Below, piece after piece: positions 9,110 through 18,125 of a stretch of DNA of 64,000 nucleotides (positions are counted from its first letter, which is position 1; each line of letters opens with the position of its first letter). This DNA is from Aerococcus sp. Group 1 (lineage in GTDB: Bacteria > Bacillota > Bacilli > Lactobacillales > Aerococcaceae). The stretch covers positions 1,550,001 to 1,614,000 of the forward strand of contig NC_015278.1 in NCBI RefSeq assembly GCF_000193205.1. The letters run 5' to 3'. The notes beneath the pieces are model-generated. The model made no database searches and was not told where the DNA came from. It saw only the letters and a program-made list of their open reading frames with translations. A program made the translations under genes and the position numbers.

Positions 9110-10777
9110 CTATTCAACAGAAATTAAGTAACTATAGACAGGCTGGTCCCCTTTATAGACTTCAACTTCTAATTGATCATTATCTTCAGTGATAAGGTCG
9201 GCTAACTGACTAGCCTCTTCTTCACTGATGTCTTCACCATAGATTAAAGTCACTAATTCACTTTCGTCATCGGTTAAGGCCTGTACTGTTTTACGGGCAG
9301 CCTGACTCTTATCCTTATCACAGACTTGAATATCGCCTTCAACGAGGCCCATATAGTCACCCTTGTGGATAGTTAAACCAGAGATGGAGGTATCCCGAAT
9401 TGCATGGGTCACTTGACCACTCTTGACTTCATGGAAGGCTTCTTTCATGGAGCTCTCATTACTTGCTAAGTCATCATTGAGGTTAAAGCCAAGTAAAGCT
9501 GCTAATCCTTGGGTAATCGACTCGGTTTCCAAGACCACGGTAGGTACTTCGCTAACGTCAGCTGCTTGTTTAGCCGCCATAAAGATATTCTTATTGTTAG
9601 GTAAGAGGATGATATTTTCAGCATTGACTGCTTCAATAGCCTTGACAAAGTCTTCCGTCGACGGATTCATGGTCTGACCACCGGAAATGATGTAGCTAGC
9701 ACCTGCCTCTTTAAAGAGTTCGCTCACACCCTCACCGGCACAAACAGCAATAATACTGTAGGCTTGTTTTTCTTTAGGGGCTGCCTTGACCTTATTGGTC
9801 AAGATATCCTCATGTTGCTGGCGCATATTGTCCACTTTCACCTTGATTAAGGTCCCAAATTTTTGCCCATAATTGAGGACATCACCAGGACGTTCAGTAT
9901 GGACATGGACCTTGACCACTTCATCATCATTAACCACTAATAAGGAATCCCCGCGTTCACTCAGGTAATTCCGGAAAGTCTCGTAGTCAAAGTCTTCATA
10001 GTCTTCTGAGCCTTGCCCTAAGGCCACCATAATTTCGGTACAGAAGCCGAATTTGATATCTTCTGAAGACACGGAATGGGAAGTATTATAGTAATTTTCT
10101 TCATGGGCCAATTCCGTGAGGTCAGTATTTTCCACATTGGTATGGAAACTAGCCACCGCTTCGCCTGTCAAGGCCTCTAAAAAGCCAGCATAGATCAAGC
10201 ACAGTCCTTGCCCGCCAGAATCAACGACGCCAACCTCTTTTAATACAGGCAACAAGTTAGGCGTATTCTCTAAAGCCAAGTTAGCGCCTTCAGAAACAGC
10301 GCGCATGACTTCAATGACGTCATCACTCTTTTCAGCTTGGACCAAACCTGCTTCTGCTCCCTCACGAACCACGGTCAAGATCGTCCCTTCCACTGGCTTC
10401 ATGACTGCCTTATAGGCTGACTTAACCGCCTGGTCAAAGCTATTGGCTAGGGCCTTGGCATCTAACTTTTCGAGACCCTTACAGCCCTTAGCAAAACCTC
10501 TAAAGATTTGGGATAGGATTACGCCGGAATTTCCCCGTGCACCCATTAGTAAACCCTTAGCTAGGGCATCAGCGACTTCTTCGACACTGTGCCCGTCGTT
10601 CTTCTCGACTCCGTCTAATCCCGCTGAAAAGGATAGGTTCATATTGGTTCCTGTATCCCCATCAGGTACCGGAAAGACATTTAAGGAATCGACATAATCT
10701 GCCCCTTGCTTTAACTTGTCGCAACCTACGGCAACCATGTTTCTTAATTCTGATGCATCAATGACTAACTGACTCAT
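9110..10777 (-). CDS. fakA: Fatty acid kinase catalytic subunit FakA (DhaL/DegV-like, YloV family)
   Basis: FakA phosphorylates exogenous fatty acids held by a FakB protein, so that they enter phospholipid synthesis through PlsX and PlsY. The 555-residue protein has an N-terminal DhaL-type nucleotide-binding domain (about 1-200, with NVFPVPDGDTGTNM and ARGNSGVILSQ, including the metal-binding Asp residues), a middle domain, and a C-terminal DegV-like domain. It follows asp23 by about 20 nt, the standard yloU-yloV pair. Location near plsX fits the lipid role. Older annotations call it dihydroxyacetone kinase-like. Confidence 0.9.
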   Translation of the reverse strand: MSQLVIDASELRNMVAVGCDKLKQGADYVDSLNVFPVPDGDTGTNMNLSFSAGLDGVEKNDGHSVEEVADALAKGLLMGARGNSGVILSQIFRGFAKGCKGLEKLDAKALANSFDQAVKSAYKAVMKPVEGTILTVVREGAEAGLVQAEKSDDVIEVMRAVSEGANLALENTPNLLPVLKEVGVVDSGGQGLCLIYAGFLEALTGEAVASFHTNVENTDLTELAHEENYYNTSHSVSSEDIKFGFCTEIMVALGQGSEDYEDFDYETFRNYLSERGDSLLVVNDDEVVKVHVHTERPGDVLNYGQKFGTLIKVKVDNMRQQHEDILTNKVKAAPKEKQAYSIIAVCAGEGVSELFKEAGASYIISGGQTMNPSTEDFVKAIEAVNAENIILLPNNKNIFMAAKQAADVSEVPTVVLETESITQGLAALLGFNLNDDLASNESSMKEAFHEVKSGQVTHAIRDTSISGLTIHKGDYMGLVEGDIQVCDKDKSQAARKTVQALTDDESELVTLIYGEDISEEEASQLADLITEDNDQLEVEVYKGDQPVYSYLISVE

Positions 10778-10798
10778 GCAGCGTCTTCCTCCCTTCGC

Positions 10799-11161
10799 TT
10801 ATTGGTCCTCTGTATATATGCCTTGGACAAAGACGTTCACTACATTAGCAGTGATGCCTAGTTGCCGTCCTAAATCATATTTTACAGAGCGTTGCACGTT
10901 ACGACAAATTTCTGAGATCTTGGTGCCATAGTTTACCATAATATAAACATCGACGATCACCAGATCAGCCTCGCTACGAACAACGACTCCCTTGGTATAA
11001 TTTTCAATTTTTAAGATTTCAGAAATGCCATCACGGATTTGGTTCTTGCTGGCCATGCCAACCACACCATAATTTTGTGTGGTAGCCATTCCCACAACCT
11101 TAGCAATCACGTCATTAGTAATTTCAATTTCGCCATATTCAGAATCCATTTTTACAGGCAT
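10799..11161 (-). CDS. Asp23/Gls24 family envelope stress protein (YloU-like)
   Basis: This 120-residue Asp23-family protein begins with YGEIEITNDVIAKVVGMAT and contains VRSEADLVIVDVYIMVNYG, both typical of the family. Members are abundant, associate with the membrane in staphylococci, and are induced by alkaline or envelope stress. Their biochemical activity is not settled. It is the first gene of the asp23-fakA pair, with AAGGAGG 6-7 nt before the ATG. The divergence of this pair from rpmB by a terminator means it needs its own promoter in 11162-11290, where I see only a weak TACAAT -10 candidate. Confidence 0.88.
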   Translation of the reverse strand: MPVKMDSEYGEIEITNDVIAKVVGMATTQNYGVVGMASKNQIRDGISEILKIENYTKGVVVRSEADLVIVDVYIMVNYGTKISEICRNVQRSVKYDLGRQLGITANVVNVFVQGIYTEDQ

Positions 11162-11291
11162 TGTTTTTCCTCCTTGTTAATAAGAGTCATTTTTTGATGA
11201 ATACGCTTGAAGATTCTTATATCATAATCCTTTTCCCATTGTACCAATTTTTGCCGGATATTGCACTCTCTGGCCTAAATTAAAGGATAAT

Positions 11292-11345
11292 AATAAAAAA
11301 CACATTAGCGGTAGAATGATTAACACTCTATGGCTAATGTGATTT
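11292..11345 (-). terminator. Rho-independent terminator after rpmB
   Basis: Outer arms CACATTAGC and GCTAATGTG (11301-11341) enclose a partly paired loop. On the minus strand they are followed by TTTTTTATT. It ends the rpmB transcript. Confidence 0.85.
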
Positions 11346-11364
11346 TCTATCGTTAGTTTGTTGA

Positions 11365-11553
11365 CTAAACACGTTGAACTTTTCCTGATTTAAGGGCACG
11401 AGCTGAAACCCAAACACGTTTAGGTTTTCCATCAACTAACACACGAACTTTTTGCAAGTTTGGTTTAAAGGTACGTTTTGAGCTGTTTAAAGCGTGTGAA
11501 CGGTTGTTTCCAGATTTTGCTTTACGACCTGTGAAATAACATTGTTTTGCCAT
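11365..11553 (-). CDS. rpmB: 50S ribosomal protein L28
   Basis: This 62-residue L28 protein of the large ribosomal subunit begins [20 protein letters not shown] and ends with [16 protein letters not shown], both diagnostic. It has no zinc-binding cysteine pairs, so it is the C-minus form common in Lactobacillales. It is monocistronic, with its own promoter at 11597-11625 and a terminator at 11292-11345. The position between thiN and asp23 is the same as in Bacillus. Confidence 0.97.
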   Translation of the reverse strand: MAKQCYFTGRKAKSGNNRSHALNSSKRTFKPNLQKVRVLVDGKPKRVWVSARALKSGKVQRV

Positions 11554-11596
11554 GTTGAATAACTCCCTTCTTACAGTTTTTTGAACATACTAGAAT

Positions 11597-11625
11597 ATTT
11601 TATCATAGGGGTTACTGGGTTGCAA
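11597..11625 (-). promoter_or_regulatory. Sigma-A promoter of rpmB
   Basis: On the minus strand, TTGCAA (11620-11625), a 17-nt spacer and TAAAAT (11597-11602) stand about 45 nt before the rpmB start codon. Confidence 0.75.
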
Positions 11626-11653
11626 GTTCTTTTAGAAAATACTTAGCAAATAA

Positions 11654-12334
11654 CTAGTGAGCATCCCTGGTTTGTAAGACCATCAAGAGCCCAGAAGTAA
11701 AGCTTAAGGACATGGGGCGTCCATCAGGGAGAAACTCGTTAGAAATAAAGGACCGCGGGTTATCAGAAGCAAAGTCCTCTAAGCGGTATTTGACGTCTTT
11801 TAAGGTCAACCCGCTGACGGGCCCCATAGAAATCAAGGAAAGATAGGTCATGCCTTCATAGGGATAAATGATATGGTCACCAGGCTCCAAAAAGCGAACC
11901 GTGTTGGTATCGGAAACAAATTCTAATCGAGAGATGACCGGTTGAAAACGGTCTTGGTAAGCCATCCATAGGTTATTAAGGGTGTGGTCGAGACGCCCCC
12001 CCAGCATGCCATAAAAAATGATATGTTCAGCCTGGGGCCAATTTTTTATCATTTCCACCAGTGCAGCCTCGGTATCAGTATCATTCTTCTCACTGGGTAA
12101 GACAATCGATTCCTGGGCCGCTTCTTGGATCGCTTGTCTTTCCTCCGCCGTCACCGAATCAAAGTCCCCCACAGCTAGGTTGAGGGGTAAGCCGGCCCGG
12201 AGCAACTCTCTCGCCCCACGATCAATGCCTACCCAGGCCACTTGGGGGTCGTTTTTGTAGCTAGCAATAATGGGATTGTCCAAATGAGCAATTGAACTTC
12301 CCACAGCAATAATACGTTGAATCATTTTCCTCAC
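11654..12334 (-). CDS. thiN: Thiamine diphosphokinase
   Basis: This enzyme transfers pyrophosphate from ATP to thiamine to give thiamine diphosphate, the cofactor of the pyruvate dehydrogenase encoded later in this window. Family motifs are AVGDFDSVT, SEKNDTDTEAAL and MLGGRLDHTLNNL. The length is 226 residues from the GTG at 12334 or 223 from the ATG at 12325, and neither has an ideal ribosome-binding site. It follows rpe by a few bases, so the two are probably translated from one message. Confidence 0.93.
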   Translation of the reverse strand: MRKMIQRIIAVGSSIAHLDNPIIASYKNDPQVAWVGIDRGARELLRAGLPLNLAVGDFDSVTAEERQAIQEAAQESIVLPSEKNDTDTEAALVEMIKNWPQAEHIIFYGMLGGRLDHTLNNLWMAYQDRFQPVISRLEFVSDTNTVRFLEPGDHIIYPYEGMTYLSLISMGPVSGLTLKDVKYRLEDFASDNPRSFISNEFLPDGRPMSLSFTSGLLMVLQTRDAH

Positions 12335-12340
12335 TCACTT

Positions 12341-12988
12341 TTAGCAGCAAGCATCGCGCAAGGAAGCGATGGCTTGGTTAGAATCCCCTTTGTAGACATA
12401 AGAGCCGGATACAAAGACATCCACCCCTTGGTCGTAGCACTGACGAATGGTGGTGTTATCGATCCCACCATCGACTTGGATTTGATAATGGTAGCCTTTT
12501 TCCTGACGAATTTGGTCCAGTTCAGTCATTTTTTCTACCATATCTGGAATGAAGGCTTGGCCACCAAAGCCTGGGTTAACCGTCATGACTAAGACCATAT
12601 CAACCATATTCAAAATCGGTGTGATGGCTGCTACTGGAGTCGCTGGGTTAAGGGCCACCGCTGCCTTCATGCCTTGGGATTGAATATTTTGAATGGTCCG
12701 GTGTAAGTGGGTGACCGCTTCAAAATGCACCGTCATGCTATCAGCTCCCGCTTGGGCTAGGGATTCGATATAGTCATCCGGATTATCTACCATCATATGG
12801 CAATCAATGAAGAGTTTGGTGTGGGGACGTAGGGCTTCCACCATGGGTGCACCAAATGTGAGGTTGGGGACAAAGTGGCCATCCATAATATCCACATGAA
12901 CCCAGTCTGCTCCAGCCTCTTCAATCCGGACAACTTCTTCACGCATACGACCGGTATCAGCATTTAAAATACTTGGGGCAATTTTCAT
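12341..12988 (-). CDS. rpe: Ribulose-phosphate 3-epimerase
   Basis: Rpe interconverts ribulose 5-phosphate and xylulose 5-phosphate in the pentose phosphate pathway. The 215-residue TIM barrel shows KIAPSILNAD, DWVHVDIMDGHFVPNLTFG (metal-binding His and Asp), FIDCHMMV, MTVNPGFGGQ and VDGGI, all family signatures. Its ATG overlaps the rsgA stop codon as ATGA, implying coupled translation in the prkC-rsgA-rpe-thiN series. Confidence 0.97.
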   Translation of the reverse strand: MKIAPSILNADTGRMREEVVRIEEAGADWVHVDIMDGHFVPNLTFGAPMVEALRPHTKLFIDCHMMVDNPDDYIESLAQAGADSMTVHFEAVTHLHRTIQNIQSQGMKAAVALNPATPVAAITPILNMVDMVLVMTVNPGFGGQAFIPDMVEKMTELDQIRQEKGYHYQIQVDGGIDNTTIRQCYDQGVDVFVSGSYVYKGDSNQAIASLRDACC

Positions 12989-13917
12989 TTTTTCTTCCTC
13001 CTATTTTTCTGTTGGTAATCGGGTTTTTTATTGATAATTTCCTGCAAAAATTCTACATAATGATCATAACGACTCTGACTAATCTCGCCCGCCGCTAGGG
13101 CCGCTTTAATGGCGCATTGGGGCTCGTGGGTGTGGGAGCATTCCCGGAACTTACAGAAATCACTCCGCTCTCTCATTTCAGGGAAGTAGTCTCCCAGGTC
13201 TTCCTTTTCAATGCTATCTAAGCTTAAACTGGAAAAGCCAGGCGTGTCGACTAGCTTACCCCCATAAACATCATGTAATTCAACATGGCGGGTGGTATGC
13301 TTGCCCCGACCCATGCCCTTAGAAATAGCAGCAGTTTCCTTATGGAGATCAGGCAGGAGATGGTTTAACAAGGTGGTCTTACCAACCCCTGACTGTCCCA
13401 TAGCGGCAATGGTTTTCCCATGAAAAAGTTCAGTCAGCAAATCATCGTTGGCTTGAGCCAGAGCCAAATTCGTTAAGACCTGGTAGCCCAGGGACTGGTA
13501 ATTAGCTAAGAGCGGCCTTAATTCTTCACGTTCTGCTTCATCGAGTAAGTCTAACTTGGAAAAGTAAAGCGCTGGCTGGATCCGTTGACTTTCACTATAG
13601 ACCAGCATACGGTCAATCAACTTGCTAGGAATGTGAGGTTGGGTCACGGAAGCGACGACAAAGGCTAAGTCAATATTGGCCACAGGCGGCCGGTCAAGCT
13701 CATTTTTGCGTTCTTTCACGGCAGTTAAGACTCCTTCATGGGGATTATCTGCTTGAAAGCTGACATAGTCACCTACTAAGGGAGTCAACTGTTCCTTACG
13801 AAAGAGACCACGCGCCCGGGTTTGGTAAATCTCCCGACTATCTTGGTCCTCAATATAGTAAAAGCCACTCAAGACCTTAACGATCTGGCCCTGTTTTTCG
13901 GTTTGTCTATTAGTCAT
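12985..13917 (-). CDS. rsgA: Ribosome small subunit-dependent GTPase A
   Basis: RsgA is a circularly permuted GTPase that checks late 30S assembly. The 310-residue protein has an N-terminal OB fold, the permuted GTPase order with G4-like YFSKLDLL before the P-loop GQSGVGKTTLLN, then DTPGFSS, and a C-terminal zinc motif (CKFRECSHTHEPQC). A basic NRRKKK tail follows. It overlaps prkC by 8 nt and rpe by 4 nt. In Firmicutes RsgA is a known PrkC-type kinase target, consistent with this linkage. Confidence 0.96.
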   Translation of the reverse strand: MTNRQTEKQGQIVKVLSGFYYIEDQDSREIYQTRARGLFRKEQLTPLVGDYVSFQADNPHEGVLTAVKERKNELDRPPVANIDLAFVVASVTQPHIPSKLIDRMLVYSESQRIQPALYFSKLDLLDEAEREELRPLLANYQSLGYQVLTNLALAQANDDLLTELFHGKTIAAMGQSGVGKTTLLNHLLPDLHKETAAISKGMGRGKHTTRHVELHDVYGGKLVDTPGFSSLSLDSIEKEDLGDYFPEMRERSDFCKFRECSHTHEPQCAIKAALAAGEISQSRYDHYVEFLQEIINKKPDYQQKNRRKKK

Positions 13918-15961
13918 CGCCTGGTTTCACTCGATTCTCTAAAATCGTCTTGCCGTCACGAACCACCTTGAAACGAGCGGTTTTATTAGGCTCAGTTTCA
14001 AAACTCAAAGTATAAGACTTATCGTCAGTGATGGTAAAGTGATCAGCCACTTCATTGTAAGAATGGTTTAAATCATCAATGTAAATCTCAATGTCATTAG
14101 CTGCCTGCCGTTGAGAAGTAGACTCGCTATCCGAATCTCCACGAGATCTTTTGCCCTTGTAAGGAATAGTGATGGTGTGACGGAAGCTGTGTGTGGGCTC
14201 CTCCTCAGGCCCTAAAGAAAGGGTCACAGTCAAATTCGCCCCGCGGTTGAAGTTGGCTCCAGGCGCGATACTTTGGGAGACCACTAAGCCCTTAGCCACA
14301 GAATCTGAATTAGCTTCATTAAAACTGACATTCAAGCCTACACTTTGGGCATATTGTTGGACACCCGCTTGATTTAAGCCTTGCAGGTTGGCCATCGTTA
14401 AGGGTTCCTTACCCAGACTCACGACCAAGTGCAGGTTGGTTTCACTAGCCACCACACTAGAGCCTGGAGCTGGGTTTTGGGAAATCACTTTCCCCTTTTC
14501 AACCTCTTCACTATAGACTTCTTCACTACTTACAGAAAAACCTTTCTTCTCAGCATCTTTTTTAGCCTGTTCTAGGGTCTGTCCTTGGTAGTTAGGGATT
14601 TCAATGGGTTCCTTACCCTGGCTAATATAGAGATCAATGGGCTGGTCTGCCTTGACCTTTCGCCCACTACTCGGATCGGTCCGGATCACTCGCCCGCTTT
14701 CCACCTGGTCGCTATATTCTTGATGACTCTCACCCAGGCTAAAGCCATTATTAACCAGGCTATTACGGGCCTGGTCCTCGGTCATATTGGTTAAATCAGG
14801 GACCGGTTGACTTTGACCCTGGCCAAAGACAAAGACGCCGAAAAGCAATAAGATAGCTAAGAGCCCCCCAATGAACCAAGGCCATCTCCGCTTGGACCGA
14901 CTGGATGCTTTTGGCGGAGCTGCTTTTACTTTTGCCTCACTTTGGGCCTCTGCCTTTTGACTCGCTAAGCCGGCACCGATCGGCATGGCCTTGGTCGCTT
15001 GAGCCGTTTCCTTGGGCTCTGGCTTGGCTTGGGGAGTGACCTTAGTTTCGTCAGTGATTTGTTTTTCGATCGCGTCCTTAGCCATAACAATGGTTTCATT
15101 CTTCATCAATGAAGGTGTAAATGGTGCTTCATTGGCCCGGCTAGGATCTAGACAGGTCGCTAAATCTTGCCGCATCTGTTCGCAAGTCTGATAGCGTTCA
15201 TTAGCTTCCTTGGCCGTTGCCTTCATAATAACATTTTGCATGGCTTGGGGGATATCGGAACGGAATTGATTAATATCCGGTAGGGATTCCTGGAAGTGCT
15301 GAATGGCTATGCTAACGGCAGATTCCCCGTCGAAGGGGACCTGGCCAGTGAGCATTTCAAAGGAAACAATCCCCAAACTATAAATGTCGGATTGGTAACT
15401 AGCCATCGACCCCCGGGCTTGTTCGGGGGAGAGGTAATGGACCGAACCAATAATGGTATTGGTCTGGGTAATTGAAGTCTCGGTAGAGACCAAGGCAATC
15501 CCAAAGTCCATGATTTTTACCTGGCCATCCGGTTTAATCATGATATTTTGCGGTTTTAAGTCCCGGTGGATAATCCCCTTGCGATGGGCGCATTCAACCC
15601 CAGCCAGGATTTGCATCATGATTCCTTGATAAGTTTCTTTACTGATGGGATGGTTTTTGCGAATAAATTGTTTAAGGTCAATTCCCTCAATGTATTCCAT
15701 CACGATATAGTGGCCATCATCATCGTCACCGACATCGTAAATATTAACAATATTGGGGTGGTTCACTTCTGAAATCGACATGGCTTCCCGCTTGAAGCGT
15801 CGGGTCGCGTCATCCATATCCGAAGTCCCAATGCGAAGGAATTTAATGGCAACCTCCCGTTCCAAAATTGGATCGTAGGCTAAATAGACGGTTGCCATTC
15901 CTCCCGAGCCAAGGTGGCGGATAATTTCATAACGATTACCAATCACTTGACCTTGTTTCAT
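13910..15961 (-). CDS. prkC: PASTA-domain serine/threonine protein kinase
   Basis: This 683-residue membrane kinase senses cell-wall fragments and controls division and envelope homeostasis. The cytoplasmic kinase domain (about 10-270) has GSGGMATVYLA, the lysine in VAIKFLR, HRDLKPQN and DFGIA. A juxtamembrane linker leads to one membrane segment near residue 360 (WPWFIGGLLAILLLFGVFVF). Three PASTA repeats follow, starting near VPDLTNMTEDQA, IEIPNYQGQTLEQA and LTMANLQGLNQAG. After the PASTA repeats there is an additional Ser/Arg-rich linker and a C-terminal beta-rich domain of about 75 residues. It overlaps its phosphatase gene by 4 nt. Confidence 0.97.
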   Translation of the reverse strand: MKQGQVIGNRYEIIRHLGSGGMATVYLAYDPILEREVAIKFLRIGTSDMDDATRRFKREAMSISEVNHPNIVNIYDVGDDDDGHYIVMEYIEGIDLKQFIRKNHPISKETYQGIMMQILAGVECAHRKGIIHRDLKPQNIMIKPDGQVKIMDFGIALVSTETSITQTNTIIGSVHYLSPEQARGSMASYQSDIYSLGIVSFEMLTGQVPFDGESAVSIAIQHFQESLPDINQFRSDIPQAMQNVIMKATAKEANERYQTCEQMRQDLATCLDPSRANEAPFTPSLMKNETIVMAKDAIEKQITDETKVTPQAKPEPKETAQATKAMPIGAGLASQKAEAQSEAKVKAAPPKASSRSKRRWPWFIGGLLAILLLFGVFVFGQGQSQPVPDLTNMTEDQARNSLVNNGFSLGESHQEYSDQVESGRVIRTDPSSGRKVKADQPIDLYISQGKEPIEIPNYQGQTLEQAKKDAEKKGFSVSSEEVYSEEVEKGKVISQNPAPGSSVVASETNLHLVVSLGKEPLTMANLQGLNQAGVQQYAQSVGLNVSFNEANSDSVAKGLVVSQSIAPGANFNRGANLTVTLSLGPEEEPTHSFRHTITIPYKGKRSRGDSDSESTSQRQAANDIEIYIDDLNHSYNEVADHFTITDDKSYTLSFETEPNKTARFKVVRDGKTILENRVKPGDD

Positions 15962-16701
15962 GACACATCCCCTCCCTCAATCCTGGCCAGGACCACCGAA
16001 ATATTATCCCGGCCCCCAGCTTGGTTGGCTGCAGCGATTAAGGCCTGAGCCGCCTGATTAACATCTTCATCGCTAGCGATAATCTGACCGATATCGTCAT
16101 CAGTCAGCATATCGGTTAAACCATCTGAACAGAGTAAGAGCATGGTCTGAGCCTCTAAGGCAAACACCGAAATATCCACCTTAATATCTTCGCTTACCCC
16201 CACGGTCTGAGTTACAATATTCTTTTGCGGATGGTTTTGGGCTTCAGATGGGGTAATCATGTTCATATCCAGGAGTTCTTGGACAAAGGAATGGTCGCGG
16301 GTCAAAGGCTTCAAGGCCTCCCCATCGTAGCAATAGGCCCGACTATCACCGACATGGGCGACAATCCCCTGCCCTTCAATAATCGCAATTCCCACAATAG
16401 TGGTCCCCATGCCTGACAAATCATTATATTTTTTTGAAGCTTGTAAAACCCGGTCATTAGCAGAAACAATATTATCTTCCAACCAAGTTTGAACCGCTTC
16501 AGTATCGGTCTTAGGAGACTCCTCCCAGGCATGGCCCACTGCATAGAGGGCCATTTCACTGGCCACGTCACCAGCATTATGGCCGCCCATGCCATCACAG
16601 AGCAGGAGTAGGGCCTGCTCGGCTTGATTATAAAAAACCCCTACTTGGTCTTGATTTGAGCTTCGAATTTGACCAGTATCGGTCAACTGACTAACTTCCA
16701 T
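15958..16701 (-). CDS. stp: PP2C-family serine/threonine phosphatase
   Basis: This 247-residue Mn/Mg-dependent phosphatase reverses phosphorylation by PrkC. PP2C metal-binding motifs are visible: RSSNQDQVGV, LLLCDGMGGHNAGDVAS, VAHVGDSRAYC, LLLCSDGLTDML and GGRDNISVVLA. The gene lies directly upstream of prkC with ATGA overlap, the usual paired kinase-phosphatase cassette. It follows rsmB by about a dozen bases; the rlmN gene often found between them is missing. Confidence 0.96.
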   Translation of the reverse strand: MEVSQLTDTGQIRSSNQDQVGVFYNQAEQALLLLCDGMGGHNAGDVASEMALYAVGHAWEESPKTDTEAVQTWLEDNIVSANDRVLQASKKYNDLSGMGTTIVGIAIIEGQGIVAHVGDSRAYCYDGEALKPLTRDHSFVQELLDMNMITPSEAQNHPQKNIVTQTVGVSEDIKVDISVFALEAQTMLLLCSDGLTDMLTDDDIGQIIASDEDVNQAAQALIAAANQAGGRDNISVVLARIEGGDVS

Positions 16702-16712
16702 AGTAATTGCTC

Positions 16713-18125
16713 CTAACTTTGTTTTTCTAATAAGGCGACAAAAAAACCATCGCTATTAAAATGATGTGGTAAGATTTCTAGGCAAGCGTCATTGATCAAA
16801 GATGGCTGTATAACTTCCTGCCACTCAGGGCCAATGGCTTTGAGAGCGAAATCTGGGTGGGTCGCTAAAAATTTTTCGACCACTTGCCAGTTCTCTTCTG
16901 CTGTTATTGTACAGGTACTATAGACTAAGCGGCCAGCCTTTTTTAGTAGGGGACTGACATTATTTAAGATTTCTAATTGAATTTTTTGCAAATTCTTTAG
17001 ATCTTGAAAATCCTTGTTTAACTTGGTATCCGGTTTGCGCCGGAAGAGCCCCACACCTGAACAGGGAGCGTCAACTAAAATTCCGTCAAAACTTTCCGCT
17101 GGAAATTTTTCCCCAAGTTGGCTGGCATCCCCTTGTTGGATACTTACCTGACTATCGACATGCATGCGTTTAACATTATCAGCAATTAAGGGTAATTTAT
17201 TCTCAGCAATATCAAAAGCTAAGACCTGGCCCGTTTTACCTACATATTCAGCTAATTGGACCGTCTTGCCCCCAGGTGCCGCACAGGCATCTAGGACCCG
17301 GTCGCCAGCTTTGGGATTCAAGATATCGACGGCCAGGCTGGCAGCCTCATCTTGAATGGTAATAACTCCCTTCTCAAAGAGTTCAGATTGCGCTGGATTA
17401 CCGGTTTTAACTTTTAGCTGGTGAGGAGCTATCTGACTGCTTTGGTTAGGAAAACCTTGATCGGCTAAACTCTGACTAATTTTATCCTGGTCCTGCCAAT
17501 AGTCGCGACTAATTCGCACATTAACCTGGGCTGGTTCTACCATGGCTTGGGCAATTTGCTGGGTAGTTTCAAAGCCAAAGCGTTGAGTAAAATATTTCAC
17601 CCAATCTAAGGGCAAGCTAGTCTCTAAGGAAAGAACATAGGCCTGGTCGCCTGCCTGCTGGCTAATAAAGTCCTCGATGGTCGGATAGGTCCGGAAGAGG
17701 TTACGCAGGGTCCCATTGGTAAAACGTCCCATGGTCTGGTTACCGCGCTTCTTAGCGATACGCACGGCCTCGTCAACAATGGCGTGGTCAGGAACGGCAT
17801 CGAGATAATAATGCTGGTAGGCTGATAATTCGAGTAGGGCTAGCAGCCACTTCTTGGTCCGCTTATAGAGTTTCAATACCTGTTTTAAGAGTTCTTGGAG
17901 GGTCCAATGGAATTGCAGACTTCCGTAAACTAGGCGGGTATAGAGATCTCGGTCCGAGTCTTCTACCCGACTGTAGCTGAGCACCTGGTTGACTTCTTGG
18001 TTAACAAAGGCCTCGCCCTTATAGACTAGGTTTAGGGTTTCCATAGCCTGGTAGCGGGCGCTAGCTTTTAGGCCTGAAGGCTTATTGGAATGTGTCGCCG
18101 ACTTCAATTTGACCCGCTCCCCCAT
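16713..18125 (-). CDS. rsmB: 16S rRNA (cytosine-967-C5) methyltransferase
   Basis: RsmB methylates C967 of 16S rRNA with S-adenosylmethionine. The 470-residue protein has an N-terminal NusB-like RNA-binding domain (about 25-170) and a C-terminal Rossmann methyltransferase. The SAM motif is DACAAPGGKTVQLAE, and the two catalytic cysteine regions are DAPCSGVGLFRRKPD and VYSTCTI. The ATG at 18125, inside fmt, is supported by AGGAG 8 nt upstream, giving a 44-nt overlap with the end of fmt. Confidence 0.95.
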   Translation of the reverse strand: MGERVKLKSATHSNKPSGLKASARYQAMETLNLVYKGEAFVNQEVNQVLSYSRVEDSDRDLYTRLVYGSLQFHWTLQELLKQVLKLYKRTKKWLLALLELSAYQHYYLDAVPDHAIVDEAVRIAKKRGNQTMGRFTNGTLRNLFRTYPTIEDFISQQAGDQAYVLSLETSLPLDWVKYFTQRFGFETTQQIAQAMVEPAQVNVRISRDYWQDQDKISQSLADQGFPNQSSQIAPHQLKVKTGNPAQSELFEKGVITIQDEAASLAVDILNPKAGDRVLDACAAPGGKTVQLAEYVGKTGQVLAFDIAENKLPLIADNVKRMHVDSQVSIQQGDASQLGEKFPAESFDGILVDAPCSGVGLFRRKPDTKLNKDFQDLKNLQKIQLEILNNVSPLLKKAGRLVYSTCTITAEENWQVVEKFLATHPDFALKAIGPEWQEVIQPSLINDACLEILPHHFNSDGFFVALLEKQS

